Shown here piece by piece: positions 18,172 to 27,715 of a stretch of DNA of 32,881 bases (its first letter is position 1; every line of letters starts with the position of its first letter). The DNA comes from an alpha proteobacterium SCGC AAA288-G21 (GTDB lineage Bacteria; Pseudomonadota; Alphaproteobacteria; Pelagibacterales; Pelagibacteraceae). The translations under genes and the position numbers were made by a program. The stretch lies in contig AZYC01000005.1 of the NCBI GenBank assembly GCA_000513075.1, positions 8,111 through 40,991 of the forward strand. The letters run 5' to 3'. The notes under the pieces were generated by a model. The model saw nothing but the letters and a program-made list of their open reading frames with translations, was not told the DNA's origin and made no database searches.

Positions 18172-19062
18172 ATGGATTGGGACAAGCTTAAAATTTTTCA
18201 TGCTGTAGCTGAGGCAGGCAGTTTTACTAAAGCGACAATAAATCTAAATTTAAGCCAATCAGCGATTAGTAGACAGATTCAATCTTTAGAACACAATTTA
18301 AAAGTGCAGCTTTTTGAAAGACATGCAAGAGGATTAACTTTAACTGAAAATGGAGGGTATTTATTCAAGACCGCACACGATGTAATTTCTAAACTTAAAG
18401 AGGTAGAAACTACTTTAGGAGACCAAAAAAATAAACCTAGCGGAAAATTATCAGTAACTACTGTTGTAAGTTTTGGCACAACTTGGTTAACACCAAGAAT
18501 ACAAGAGTTTATGGAATTAAATCCCGAAATGGAAATTGAACTAATTTTCGATGATAAAGAATTGGACCTGAGTCTTAGACAGGCAGATATAGGAATTTGG
18601 ATGCGAAAACCAAAACAATTGAATTATATCCAAAAAAAAATAATGGATATCAATTATCACATTTATGGATCTACAAAATATCTAGAAAAGAATGGGTATC
18701 CAAAATCAATCAGTGATTTAAATAAACATAAATTTATTTCTTACGGAAAAGGTACACCTTCGCCAGTATTTAACCCTGATTGGGTTTTAAAATTGGGAAC
18801 AAAAGATCAAAAAAAAAGAAAACCAATCATGAAAGTTAATAGTGTTTACGGGCTACTTTTAGCTGTTCAAAGTGGCGTTGGATTGGCTGCTCTTCCTGAC
18901 TATATGACTGTATCTGTTCCAAATATTATTAAGGTTTTGCCTCAAATTGTGGGACCAAGAACAGAAGCTCACTTTGTTTATCCTCAGTCACTCAGGAATG
19001 TTGTTCGAATACAAGCATTTAGAAACTTTTTGTATAGTAAAATTAGCGAATGGAAGTTTTAA
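18172..19062 (+). CDS. LysR-family transcriptional regulator
   Basis: 'KLKIFHAVAEAGSFTKATINLNLSQSAISRQIQSLEHNLKVQLFERHARGLTLTENG' LTTR HTH; substrate domain follows. Confidence 0.92.
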   Translation: MDWDKLKIFHAVAEAGSFTKATINLNLSQSAISRQIQSLEHNLKVQLFERHARGLTLTENGGYLFKTAHDVISKLKEVETTLGDQKNKPSGKLSVTTVVSFGTTWLTPRIQEFMELNPEMEIELIFDDKELDLSLRQADIGIWMRKPKQLNYIQKKIMDINYHIYGSTKYLEKNGYPKSISDLNKHKFISYGKGTPSPVFNPDWVLKLGTKDQKKRKPIMKVNSVYGLLLAVQSGVGLAALPDYMTVSVPNIIKVLPQIVGPRTEAHFVYPQSLRNVVRIQAFRNFLYSKISEWKF

Positions 19063-19380
19063 TTATTTTTTTATCTCGGTTTTAATTGTTAAAAGTGAAC
19101 CTTCCTCTATTGATAATGTTTTCTGCTTTATTGTTCCATCCACATCAGCCGTCTTTCTTATGTGAACACTGTCAGAATTGATATCACCTTTCAATTTTCC
19201 ACCTATAAATATTTTTTTTGATTCGATATTCCCTTTAATATGCGAATTTTCAAAGGTTTCAACAAGCTCTGCATTAATATTTCCGTTAACTTCTCCGTCA
19301 ATGATAATGCTTCCTTTTTCAGTAATATTGCCATTTATCTTTACACCTGAAATAAGCACTGATTTAGTTTTATTAGCCAT
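19063..19380 (-). CDS. bactofilin (polymer-forming cytoskeletal protein)
   Basis: 'ISGVKINGNITEKGSIIIDGEVNGNINAELVETFENSHIKGNIESKKIFIGGKLKGDINSDSVHI' repeated beta-helix pattern. Confidence 0.9.
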   Translation of the reverse strand: MANKTKSVLISGVKINGNITEKGSIIIDGEVNGNINAELVETFENSHIKGNIESKKIFIGGKLKGDINSDSVHIRKTADVDGTIKQKTLSIEEGSLLTIKTEIKK

Positions 19381-19463
19381 AGTTAATCATTATTAATTGA
19401 TACAACTATAAAGTTTAAATCAAAAAAATAACATACAAATTATATTGAAATTGCGACATTTTG

Positions 19464-19505
19464 ACAATGATAATCATTCGCATTGACATTGAGAATGATT
19501 ATCAA
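19464..19505 (+). promoter_or_regulatory. tandem Fur-box-like operator
   Basis: ACAATGATAATCATTCGCA and ACATTGAGAATGATTATCA, both close to GATAATGATAATCATTATC, immediately upstream of the FTR1 gene. Confidence 0.75.
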
Positions 19506-19522
19506 TAAAAACATTGTCCTGT

Positions 19523-20230
19523 ATGAATTTTTTAATGAATGCAGGAATAATATTTGAAACTATGAGTATAGCTTTAGCACCGTTTTTTAGTTCTTTTTTT
19601 ATCCTTCTAAGAGAGGGATTTGAGGCAATGCTTATTGCTGTCTTGGTTTTTATGTATCTAGACAAAGTTAAAGCCAGAGAAAAACGACCAGCAGTGTTTT
19701 GGGGTATTGCAGCAGGAATTGTTGCTTCAATGTTTGTTGCATTAGGATTTAAAAAAATTGCTGGCATAACTCATGCACATGAGGAACTTTTTGAAGGTGG
19801 AGTAATGCTTGTGGCAGCTGGCATGTTAACTTATGTAGCTTTCTTTTGTCATCATGCAAAACAACATGTGGAAGGTAAAGTTGATAAAGCAATTGCAACT
19901 GGCAATTCTTTTATTTTATCTTTTACAGTTTTTTTAGCAATTTTAAGAGAAGGTTTTGAAATAGTACTATTTTATGCAGCTTTGATTGGTTCAGGAATTT
20001 ATAATACAGTGCCAGTTTTTGTTGGAGCTGCAGTCGGAACATTAGCCCTTATCGGAGTTTATTTTGGATTAAATAAAATAACAAAAATAATTCCTATAGG
20101 AATGTTTTTTAGAGCATCCAGTATTTTGCTTTTTGCATTAGCTTTCTATTTTGCTTATTCAGGTATTCACGAGCTTCACGAAGGCTTTGAAGAATTAGCT
20201 TCAATTACATCAAATTTATTGATATCATAA
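19523..20230 (+). CDS. FTR1-family high-affinity iron permease
   Basis: Two REGFE motifs ('LLREGFEAMLIAVLVFMYLDK', 'ILREGFEIVLFYAALIGSG') and multiple TM helices. The track start is 19514; ATG at 19523 is preferred. Confidence 0.9.
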   Translation: MNFLMNAGIIFETMSIALAPFFSSFFILLREGFEAMLIAVLVFMYLDKVKAREKRPAVFWGIAAGIVASMFVALGFKKIAGITHAHEELFEGGVMLVAAGMLTYVAFFCHHAKQHVEGKVDKAIATGNSFILSFTVFLAILREGFEIVLFYAALIGSGIYNTVPVFVGAAVGTLALIGVYFGLNKITKIIPIGMFFRASSILLFALAFYFAYSGIHELHEGFEELASITSNLLIS

Positions 20231-20237
20231 CATAAAA

Positions 20238-20307
20238 GTTCTAAGGGGGTGTCTTTACAGACTGAGATTAAACCCCAGGAACCTGGCTGGTAATTCAGTA
20301 AGGGAAT
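20238..20307 (+). ncRNA. TPP riboswitch (THI element)
   Basis: TTCTAAGGGGGTGTCTTTACAGACTGAGATTAAACCCCAGGAACCTGGCTGGTAATTCAGTAAGGGAA contains CTGAGA, GAACCTG and the terminal AGGGAA hallmarks; directly precedes the symporter ATG at 20311. Confidence 0.93.
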
Positions 20308-20310
20308 AAA

Positions 20311-21765
20311 ATGGATGAGCAAGTATATTTTTTAAGTCACCACTCAACACTAGTCATTGTTTTTTTGGTCAGTACTTTATTTGCTGTAATAGGAATTGTA
20401 TATTCAAAAAAACATCAAGGTTTAGAAAATTATCTTACAGCAAATAGAAATATTGGCGTTACATCTTTGACTACGAGTTTGGTTGCTTCCGCTTTAGGTG
20501 CTTGGATTCTTTTTGGCCCGGCATCTGCTGCTACCTGGGGAGGAATTGGGGCTATAATTGGTTATTCTTTGGGTACCGCCGCTCCAATGATTGCACTTAT
20601 TTTTTTAGGAACAAAACTAAGAAAGATTTTTCCAAAAGGTAAAACTCTTACAGAATTTGTTCAAAACAAATTTGGTAAAAATTTATTTAAATTAATCTTA
20701 GCTTTAATGATTTTTTATATGTTTATATTTTTGTGTGCTGAGGTGACAGCTATATCTATGTTGATTAATTATATTTCAGGTACATCTTTATGGATTACGG
20801 CACTATTAGTAATAGTTGCAACATTAGCCTACACACTTTATGGAGGATTAAGAGTTTCAATTTTAACAGATAATTTTCAGTTTTTTATTGTCCTTATTTT
20901 TTTTTTGATTTGCGCATTTTATATTTTTTCATTTAACAGTAATGAAATTTCCCTAGATCTTATTAAAAATAATTCTAACCATTTGATCAGTAGTGAATAT
21001 TTACCAAACTACACAGCTGGATTAACTTTTTTCATAGCAGTTGCTGCCACTAATCTTTTTCATCAAGGGAACTGGCAGAGAGTTTTTGCTGCCAAAAATG
21101 AAAAAATATTAAAACAAAGCCTTTGGATATCTTTTTTTATTATTATACCTATCGTTTTCTTTATGGGCGTCTCCGGGTTAATTGCTGTATCACTAGATAG
21201 CAAAGTAAATCCAGATCTTGCTTTTTTTTCAATTCTTTTAAAGCAAAATATTCCCTTGTTATCTGTTTTGATTATTATTATGGCCTTATCATTGACTATC
21301 AGTACTGTAGATACACTAGTAAATGCTTTATCCAGCTTGGTTGTAGTGGAGGGCAAATATTTCTTTGCCGATTATAGAAATAAGAATTTTTTAAAATTAT
21401 CAAAAATCTTTTTAGTTACATTATCAATTATTTCATTCGTTATAGCATCAAAAGGTTTTAGTATTTTGTATTTGTTTCTATTAGCTGATCTTTTCTGCTG
21501 TGCAGCAGTTTTTACTGTTTTTAGTGCTTTTTATAAAAAGAAAGTTAAAGAAACAAATGCATTTATATCAATTTTAATAGGATTATTATTTGGGTTACTT
21601 CTATTTCCTAATACTGATTTTTCTCAAAGTATATTGGTGGGAACTTTCTTATCAAGAGATCTATTTCCTCAAATTATAACTAATTATCTATTGTTCTGGT
21701 CATTTTTGTTTGCAACACTTTTTCCAGTAATTGTTATAATTAGCTATGATTCCTTTAAAAGATGA
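20311..21765 (+). CDS. thiV: sodium:solute symporter family protein, ThiV-like (putative thiamin-precursor transporter)
   Basis: SSS-family TM pattern ('YLTANRNIG', 'ASALGAWILFGPASAATWGGIGAIIGYSLGTAAP') under a TPP riboswitch. Confidence 0.75.
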   Translation: MDEQVYFLSHHSTLVIVFLVSTLFAVIGIVYSKKHQGLENYLTANRNIGVTSLTTSLVASALGAWILFGPASAATWGGIGAIIGYSLGTAAPMIALIFLGTKLRKIFPKGKTLTEFVQNKFGKNLFKLILALMIFYMFIFLCAEVTAISMLINYISGTSLWITALLVIVATLAYTLYGGLRVSILTDNFQFFIVLIFFLICAFYIFSFNSNEISLDLIKNNSNHLISSEYLPNYTAGLTFFIAVAATNLFHQGNWQRVFAAKNEKILKQSLWISFFIIIPIVFFMGVSGLIAVSLDSKVNPDLAFFSILLKQNIPLLSVLIIIMALSLTISTVDTLVNALSSLVVVEGKYFFADYRNKNFLKLSKIFLVTLSIISFVIASKGFSILYLFLLADLFCCAAVFTVFSAFYKKKVKETNAFISILIGLLFGLLLFPNTDFSQSILVGTFLSRDLFPQIITNYLLFWSFLFATLFPVIVIISYDSFKR

Positions 21766-22450
21766 CAACCCTACAGAAGGTAGACCTGTAGTCACTTATT
21801 TTTTAATAGGTTTATGTGTTCTAGTTTTTATGATGGAGCTTGGATCACAATCCTACAGAACGGGTGAACTATTTTATTCGTATGGACTAATTCCATCAGT
21901 TTTAATGGGACATAATCAATTACCACAAGATCTTTATGCACTGCCTGCCTATTTAACAATTTTTTCATCTATGTTTATGCATGGTGGTTTTATGCATTTA
22001 ATAGGTAATATGCTGTATATGTGGATTTTTGCGGATAATATTGAAGATGCTCTTGGACAAAAAAAATTTATAATTTTTTATTTACTATCGGGAGTTGGGG
22101 CAGCCATGGCTCAAGTATTAATGGATACAAGTTCCCAAGTTCCAATGGTTGGTGCTAGTGGTGCAATAGGAGGAGTATTGGGTGCATATTTAATTAATCA
22201 TCCAAACGCTAGAGTGCTTGTACTGATTCCTTTTGGTTTTTTTAGTCAATTAATCAAGATAAGAGCCCTGTATGTTTTAGGTTTTTGGTTTGTATTACAA
22301 TTTATTAATTCGAGCATGAAGTCTTCACAAGGAGGTGGGGTCGCCTATGCTGCTCATATTGGAGGTTTTATTACAGGAATGGTTTTGATATTATTTTTTA
22401 ATAAAACAGCAAAGAGAAAAACGAAAATTATGAAAGGACCTTGGAGTTAA
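21746..22450 (+). CDS. rhomboid family intramembrane serine protease
   Basis: 'MFMHGGFMHLIGNMLYMWIFADNIED', 'MVGASGAIGGVLGAYL' (GASG catalytic Ser), 'AAHIGGFITGM'. Confidence 0.93.
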   Translation: MIPLKDDNPTEGRPVVTYFLIGLCVLVFMMELGSQSYRTGELFYSYGLIPSVLMGHNQLPQDLYALPAYLTIFSSMFMHGGFMHLIGNMLYMWIFADNIEDALGQKKFIIFYLLSGVGAAMAQVLMDTSSQVPMVGASGAIGGVLGAYLINHPNARVLVLIPFGFFSQLIKIRALYVLGFWFVLQFINSSMKSSQGGGVAYAAHIGGFITGMVLILFFNKTAKRKTKIMKGPWS

Positions 22451-23556
22451 TGAACTATTTAATACCATTCATTATTTTAATTACTGTTGTCGTATTCATT
22501 CATGAATATGGTCATTATTATATTGCAAAAAAATATGGTGTTGGAGTAACCGACTTTTCAATTGGCTTTGGAAGAGAGATTTTTGGCTGGAATGATAAAT
22601 CTGGCACCAGATGGAAAATTTGCTGGATACCACTTGGAGGTTATGTAAAATTTTTTGGTGATCGCAATGTATTTAGCCAAACAGAACAGGCTGAGGTTTT
22701 AAAAAAATATAATAAAAAGGATCAAAAAAAACTTTTTACTTTAAAACCCTTATATCAAAGATCTTTAATCGTTGTTGCAGGTCCTGTTGCAAACTTTGTT
22801 TTGGCACTAATAATTTTTGTATTTATTTATATGTTTGTAGGTAAAGATATGACACCTGCAATTGTACATGAAGTTCAAAAGGATAGCCCTGCATATATCT
22901 CTGGAATTAAAAAAAACGATAAAATTGTTTCAATTGATAATAAAAAAGTGAACAGTATTTTAGAGGTATCTATATTTATTTCTACATCTACTTCGGAAAG
23001 CATAAAATTTATAATCCTTAGAAATGACCAGGAAGTAATTTTTAATATTAAGCCAGATTTAGTTGAAAGCAAAGATTCTTTGGGAAATAAAATTAAAAAA
23101 AGAATGATTGGAATTAAACTGGCTCCATTTAATAATGAATTTAACAATGTAAAGCTAGGACCAACCAAAGCTATCTTTTATTCTATAAAGGAGGTTTGGT
23201 TTGTAAGCACAACTTCTTTAAAATATTTAGGGAGCATGATAACAGGTTCAGGAGATTCTTCTCAATTAGGAGGGCCAATTAGGATAGCGAAAATCACCGG
23301 GCAAGTTGCTGAATATGGTATTGTTCCTTTTTTAAGTGTAATGGCCTATATATCAATAAGCCTCGGTTTAATTAATCTGTTTCCTATTCCAATGTTAGAC
23401 GGAGGTCATCTAATGTTTTATTTCTTTGAGAAACTATTAGGTCGTCCTTTGCAGCAAAAAACACAAGAAGGATTTTTCCGAATCGGTTTATTTTTACTAT
23501 TTTCATTAATGTTTTTTGCAACATTTAATGATTTGAAAGACCTTGGTCTATTCTAA
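22450..23556 (+). CDS. rseP: RIP-type M50 metalloprotease RseP
   Basis: 'VVFIHEYGHYYIAKKYGVGVTDFSIGFG', 'IPLGGYVKFFGD', PDZ region, 'LFPIPMLDGGHL'. The track start is 22441 (TTG); ATG at 22450 is preferred. Confidence 0.9.
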   Translation: MNYLIPFIILITVVVFIHEYGHYYIAKKYGVGVTDFSIGFGREIFGWNDKSGTRWKICWIPLGGYVKFFGDRNVFSQTEQAEVLKKYNKKDQKKLFTLKPLYQRSLIVVAGPVANFVLALIIFVFIYMFVGKDMTPAIVHEVQKDSPAYISGIKKNDKIVSIDNKKVNSILEVSIFISTSTSESIKFIILRNDQEVIFNIKPDLVESKDSLGNKIKKRMIGIKLAPFNNEFNNVKLGPTKAIFYSIKEVWFVSTTSLKYLGSMITGSGDSSQLGGPIRIAKITGQVAEYGIVPFLSVMAYISISLGLINLFPIPMLDGGHLMFYFFEKLLGRPLQQKTQEGFFRIGLFLLFSLMFFATFNDLKDLGLF

Positions 23557-23710
23557 ATACAAAGACTTAATTATCGAAAAAAGCAGTAAAAACAAGGGTT
23601 TTTTGATATACCCACATATTGTGTGCATTATTGTAAAATACACTAAAAAAACCATTGATTTCCTGAGTTTTTATGGCAAGAGTGAATAAAGCAATAAAAA
23701 TGAGGCTAAA

Positions 23711-23986
23711 ATGAATAAAAAACAGTTAATGAGCAAAATAGCAACGACGCTAAATCAAAGCAAAGCGGATGCCGAGAGAACTTTTGATAGTATTCTCAGC
23801 TTGATTCTAGATTGCCTTAAAAATGATGAGCAAGTTAAAATAGCTGGCTTCGGCACTTACAAAGTTGCAAAAAGAAAGGCTAGGATTGGTAGGAATCCAA
23901 GAACTGGTGAACAAATTCAAATTGAAGCATCACAAAAAGTCAAGTTTTTGCCTGCTAAGGCACTAAAAGAGATGTTCAATAAATAA
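23711..23986 (+). CDS. hup: HU-family DNA-binding protein
   Basis: 'GFGTYKVAKRKARIGRNPRTGEQIQIEASQKVKFLPAKALKE'. Confidence 0.95.
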   Translation: MNKKQLMSKIATTLNQSKADAERTFDSILSLILDCLKNDEQVKIAGFGTYKVAKRKARIGRNPRTGEQIQIEASQKVKFLPAKALKEMFNK

Positions 23987-23997
23987 ATTTACTAAAA

Positions 23998-24045
23998 AAC
24001 AGCCTTTAAAAGTTATAATTTTAAAGGCTGTTGGCTGTTTTATTT
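23998..24045 (+). terminator. Rho-independent terminator after HU gene
   Basis: Perfect 14-bp stem AACAGCCTTTAAAA (23998-24011) / TTTTAAAGGCTGTT (24019-24032), 7-nt loop, T-rich tail. Confidence 0.85.
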
Positions 24046-24128
24046 TGTGTTGAAAATACAGCTAATTTTCGTTGTTAAGTGTTGGTATTTGGGTTTTCTG
24101 ATCCTTTTTAATAATTGGCTATAATTGT

Positions 24129-25121
24129 TCATATTGTATTTTGATCCCATAATTTTTTAATATCGATATGCGGTGATATTCCATAACTTGAATTTATATT
24201 TGTAAAATGTACTGATAGAGATGGAATAGGCGCCAAACAATACTCTTCTTTATATATTTCATTCAGATATTTCTCAAATGGATCATGCCTTTTTTTACAA
24301 TTCTTTACGAAATTTTCCCAGTATTGATCTAGGATTATTTTGCTAGTTAAAAATGTACAAAGGGTTCTGTCAATCAATTGCCAATGCCTATGACTACCAA
24401 TTAATATATTAGTTTTTCTATCCGTTGTATAAAGATAAGGGTAGTCGGATGGACATAATACAATTTCTCTATTTAATTGGGACGCAAGACGTTCATAAGT
24501 CATTAACATTTCTTCGATCAAGGTATCTTTATGAAGATAATCATCTTCTACAAAGAAGATTAAATCTTCAGTTTCATTTTTAGCAATAAAAAAACATTTT
24601 AATAAACTTGCTAAATTACTAAATGTTTCGGGGTTTTCTTCGTTTATAATTTTATTATCAAATTCATTTTTATTTAGATTTATTATATTAGGAACAATTT
24701 TCCATCTATTCAAAAGTAAATTAATTTTATTAATAATTGTTTTGTCGGAATTGTCATCCACAATAGTTAAATTAAAGTTAATACTTTGCAATAGAGTTTT
24801 TGCTTTTTGTAAAGAATTTAGTAATGAATTCAAGGATCTAAGAGTATATTCACTCTTGGGTTTATCAAAAATTCTTGCCTTACTTTGATCCCATATATTT
24901 ACTTTGGTATTAGATCTAAAAATTATGTTTAATGAATTTATTTTTCTTTTAATTTTTACCTCGCCTAGGGGTAAAACGATTGATTTTTTATTTATTGTTG
25001 AAAGATTTTCAGTTAAAGATTTATCTAATGTTGGAGAGGTGAATCGATTTTGATCAATAATTTCAAAATCAAGAAATCTAGATATTGTAATAAAAAATTT
25101 CTTAAATAAGCGTTTAATCAT
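24129..25121 (-). CDS. glycosyltransferase-like protein (GT-A-like)
   Basis: 'FNLTIVDDNSDKT', 'EDLIFFVEDDYLHKDTLIEEML' DxD-like motifs. Confidence 0.6.
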   Translation of the reverse strand: MIKRLFKKFFITISRFLDFEIIDQNRFTSPTLDKSLTENLSTINKKSIVLPLGEVKIKRKINSLNIIFRSNTKVNIWDQSKARIFDKPKSEYTLRSLNSLLNSLQKAKTLLQSINFNLTIVDDNSDKTIINKINLLLNRWKIVPNIINLNKNEFDNKIINEENPETFSNLASLLKCFFIAKNETEDLIFFVEDDYLHKDTLIEEMLMTYERLASQLNREIVLCPSDYPYLYTTDRKTNILIGSHRHWQLIDRTLCTFLTSKIILDQYWENFVKNCKKRHDPFEKYLNEIYKEEYCLAPIPSLSVHFTNINSSYGISPHIDIKKLWDQNTI

Positions 25122-25711
25122 TAATTTTTTTGAGCCTCTTTTAAAACGAATTCAAGGCGATCCTGCCCCCAAAACATTTTATTATTTATTATAAAAGATG
25201 GTGCTCCAAACACTCCTTTCAAAAAAGCATCCTTTGTTCTTTTTTTCAATTCCTCTTTAATTTTTTGTTCAGATAGTTTTAATTTAAAAGTTTCGATATT
25301 AAAATTCAAATCTTCTAAGATTTTATTAACTATATTTTGATTATTTAAATTTAATCCATCCTTCCAACAAGCATCAAAAAACTTGTCTATATACAAACTT
25401 GTTTTGTTTTCCTTTCTGGCTATCAATACACCTCTCATTAAATTTAAAGATTGGATTGGAAAGTGAGAGTTAAATTTAAATTTTATGTTAAGCTTTTCTG
25501 CAAATAGTTTGCAGTCTTTGATTATAAATCTTGCCTTTGAGGGAATAAATACCGGTGCTTCAACTTCTGCAAGATTATGCAGTCCACCCAATAAAATAGG
25601 CATATAGTTTACGTCAATCTTATATTGGTTTTCAATATTTCTAATTTGCTTATGAGCTAAATAAGAATAAGGACTTGTGAAATCGAAAAAAAAATCAAAC
25701 GATTTAATCAT
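25121..25711 (-). CDS. 2-hydroxychromene-2-carboxylate isomerase / DsbA-family protein
   Basis: 'FDFFFDFTSPYSYLAHKQI', 'LKGVFGAPSFIINNKMFWGQDRLEFV'. Confidence 0.88.
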   Translation of the reverse strand: MIKSFDFFFDFTSPYSYLAHKQIRNIENQYKIDVNYMPILLGGLHNLAEVEAPVFIPSKARFIIKDCKLFAEKLNIKFKFNSHFPIQSLNLMRGVLIARKENKTSLYIDKFFDACWKDGLNLNNQNIVNKILEDLNFNIETFKLKLSEQKIKEELKKRTKDAFLKGVFGAPSFIINNKMFWGQDRLEFVLKEAQKN

Positions 25712-26177
25712 GCAAGGAAATTTTTCTTGAATAAAAGATTCTGATAAACCAATATAAAACTAAACCCAATGGGCCAGCAAAATAGATCGAGATTAAGGAA
25801 ATTCCAGATAAAAATTTTGGAACACTGTATCTGAGCGCGTCTCTTGATACCCAAGAACCTAAAAATAAGTTTATAGCTATAAAATGTAGCCAGAAAATTA
25901 ACAAAAAAATATCATTTGAGAACAAAGAATGAAGATTTTCTATTCCTAAATATAAATCAAAATTATCAAAAATATTTTGGCCACTGGTTATTAGTTGATA
26001 GATCATATAGCCATATATTAATGAAAATATTATTGGCAAAAATATTGAACTGATAAATAGTAGACTGACCCTTGAATTTGGCAGAAAAATTAATGTTAAC
26101 CAAAAAGGTAATACTCCAAAACTAAGCCAAAGATAAATAATTTCTGGGCCAAAATAATTTTGTAAATTTGTGAGCAT
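25704..26177 (-). CDS. ABA4-like (DUF4281) membrane protein
   Basis: C-terminal 'FLGSWVSRDALRYSVPKFLSGISLISIYFAGPLGLVLYWFIR' matches the ABA4-like pattern. Confidence 0.7.
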   Translation of the reverse strand: MLTNLQNYFGPEIIYLWLSFGVLPFWLTLIFLPNSRVSLLFISSIFLPIIFSLIYGYMIYQLITSGQNIFDNFDLYLGIENLHSLFSNDIFLLIFWLHFIAINLFLGSWVSRDALRYSVPKFLSGISLISIYFAGPLGLVLYWFIRIFYSRKISLHD

Positions 26178-26216
26178 GAATAATTTATTATATTTTGTAT
26201 TATAGTATATTTAGTT

Positions 26217-26777
26217 ATGATTCCCAGCAAAAGCAAAAAAAATCTTGAAGCAACCGTAGAAGAAATAAGAAAATTTTCATTTTCTTACTTAGAAAAATAT
26301 GCCCCCTCCAAACAACAGCTCAGAATTTATTTATTAAAGAAATTTTTTAAGTCTTCAAATATTTATGTTGCAAAAAGTGAATTATTAACTTTGATAGATT
26401 TAGTTATTTTTGATTTAGAAAAGAACAAGTTAATAAGTGATAAATTTTATTCACAATCAAAAATAAAAAAATTTCTAAAAAAAGGCTATTCATTAAATAA
26501 AATTCGAAACTATTTAATTAATAAAGGCATTAATGAAAAATATATAAAAGATAGCATTTCAAAAATAAACTTGGAAGAAACTGATCAAGATTTTTTTTCA
26601 GCAATTAAAACTTGTAAAAAAAGAAGAATTGGACCAAATAGGGAGGAAGGTAATCGTGTTCTTTTTTATAAAAAAGATATGTCAATTTTAGCTAGGTCGG
26701 GTTTTAACTATGAAACTTCAAAAAAAATTTTAGATTTATCAAAAAAAGATTATGAAAAATTACTTAGATTATTGTGA
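26217..26777 (+). CDS. recX: regulatory protein RecX
   Basis: 'YLEKYAPSKQQLRIYLLKKF', 'LEKNKLISDKFYSQSKIKKFLKKGYSLNKIRNYLINKGI', 'MSILARSGFNYETSKKIL'. Confidence 0.85.
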   Translation: MIPSKSKKNLEATVEEIRKFSFSYLEKYAPSKQQLRIYLLKKFFKSSNIYVAKSELLTLIDLVIFDLEKNKLISDKFYSQSKIKKFLKKGYSLNKIRNYLINKGINEKYIKDSISKINLEETDQDFFSAIKTCKKRRIGPNREEGNRVLFYKKDMSILARSGFNYETSKKILDLSKKDYEKLLRLL

Positions 26778-26824
26778 CGTTTTGTGTCTTTTGTTTTTTC
26801 TTGTAAGTAAAAATCAATTCTTTT

Positions 26825-26908
26825 TTAATTTGATTTTTTAACATAAACAAATAACAATAAGCCAAAAATTGAGACTGAAACAATAATTATTAAAATTTTT
26901 TGGATCAT
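26825..26908 (-). CDS. 27-aa single-TM small ORF downstream of cysQ
   Basis: MIQKILIIIVSVSIFGLLLFVYVKKSN*, read from minus strand; not in ORF track. Confidence 0.35.
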   Translation of the reverse strand: MIQKILIIIVSVSIFGLLLFVYVKKSN

Positions 26909-26935
26909 TATTTTTTATAACCTTGATAAGTTAAA

Positions 26936-27715
26936 TTATTTCTTCAAATCTTTTGATCTTCTTACTAATAAAGATAAATTTTTATAATCATCTTTTCCAT
27001 ACATAAATTCTTTTTCATCAAGTGTAGTAACTATGCCTCCTGCATGCTTCACAATAGCGTGTCCTGCAGCAATATCCCATTCATAAGCCCGAGCTTTAGC
27101 TGCATATAAGTCAAATTCGCCTGAGGCAATAACACAAAGCTTATAAGAACTTCTTATATTAACAAAACTTTTTACATTAAACTTATTATGAGCTTTTAAC
27201 ACTTCCGAAGAAGGTTTAGATGAATTTGATACAGCGTGCACTTCTTCAAGTTTCATTTTTTTTTTACATTCTAATTGTATTTTTCTTTGTTCAAACTTTT
27301 CAAACGAACATCCGTTTCCATAAGAATAGAATAATCGTTTTTTAGCCGGAGCATAAATTATGCCAATGGCTGGTTCCAAATTAATTATCAAGCAAGCATT
27401 CAATGTAAATTCATCTTTGTTATTTATATAATCTTTTGTTCCATCTATTGGATCTACTAACCAAAAATCTTTAAATTCATTTTTTTTATTTAAGTTAACT
27501 GTCTCTTCCGAAATTATAGGAATATTAGGAGTAATTTGAATTATTTTTTCTTTAAGCAATTTATCTACTTCCAAATCTCCATTAGTTACAGGAGAATTAT
27601 CAGACTTGAATGTTGTCTTTAGACCTTTGTTTCTCAATTCTATTGCTTTTTGGCCAGCATTAAGAAAGGTTTCCAACAGACTTTCAGTCATACTTTTTAA
27701 TTCATTGATATTCAA
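26936..27715 (-). CDS. cysQ: 3'(2'),5'-bisphosphate nucleotidase CysQ
   Basis: 'ISEE', 'FWLVDPIDGTKDYINNKDEFTLNACLI', 'AYEWDIAAGHAIVKHAGGIV' inositol-phosphatase family motifs. TTG start at 27715 or ATG at 27691. Confidence 0.92.
   Translation of the reverse strand: MNINELKSMTESLLETFLNAGQKAIELRNKGLKTTFKSDNSPVTNGDLEVDKLLKEKIIQITPNIPIISEETVNLNKKNEFKDFWLVDPIDGTKDYINNKDEFTLNACLIINLEPAIGIIYAPAKKRLFYSYGNGCSFEKFEQRKIQLECKKKMKLEEVHAVSNSSKPSSEVLKAHNKFNVKSFVNIRSSYKLCVIASGEFDLYAAKARAYEWDIAAGHAIVKHAGGIVTTLDEKEFMYGKDDYKNLSLLVRRSKDLKK

Noticed and set aside
19474-19767. 97-aa minus-strand ORF over the FTR1 start and Fur boxes
   Set aside because: Overlaps a convincing operator and permease N-terminus; no recognisable motif.
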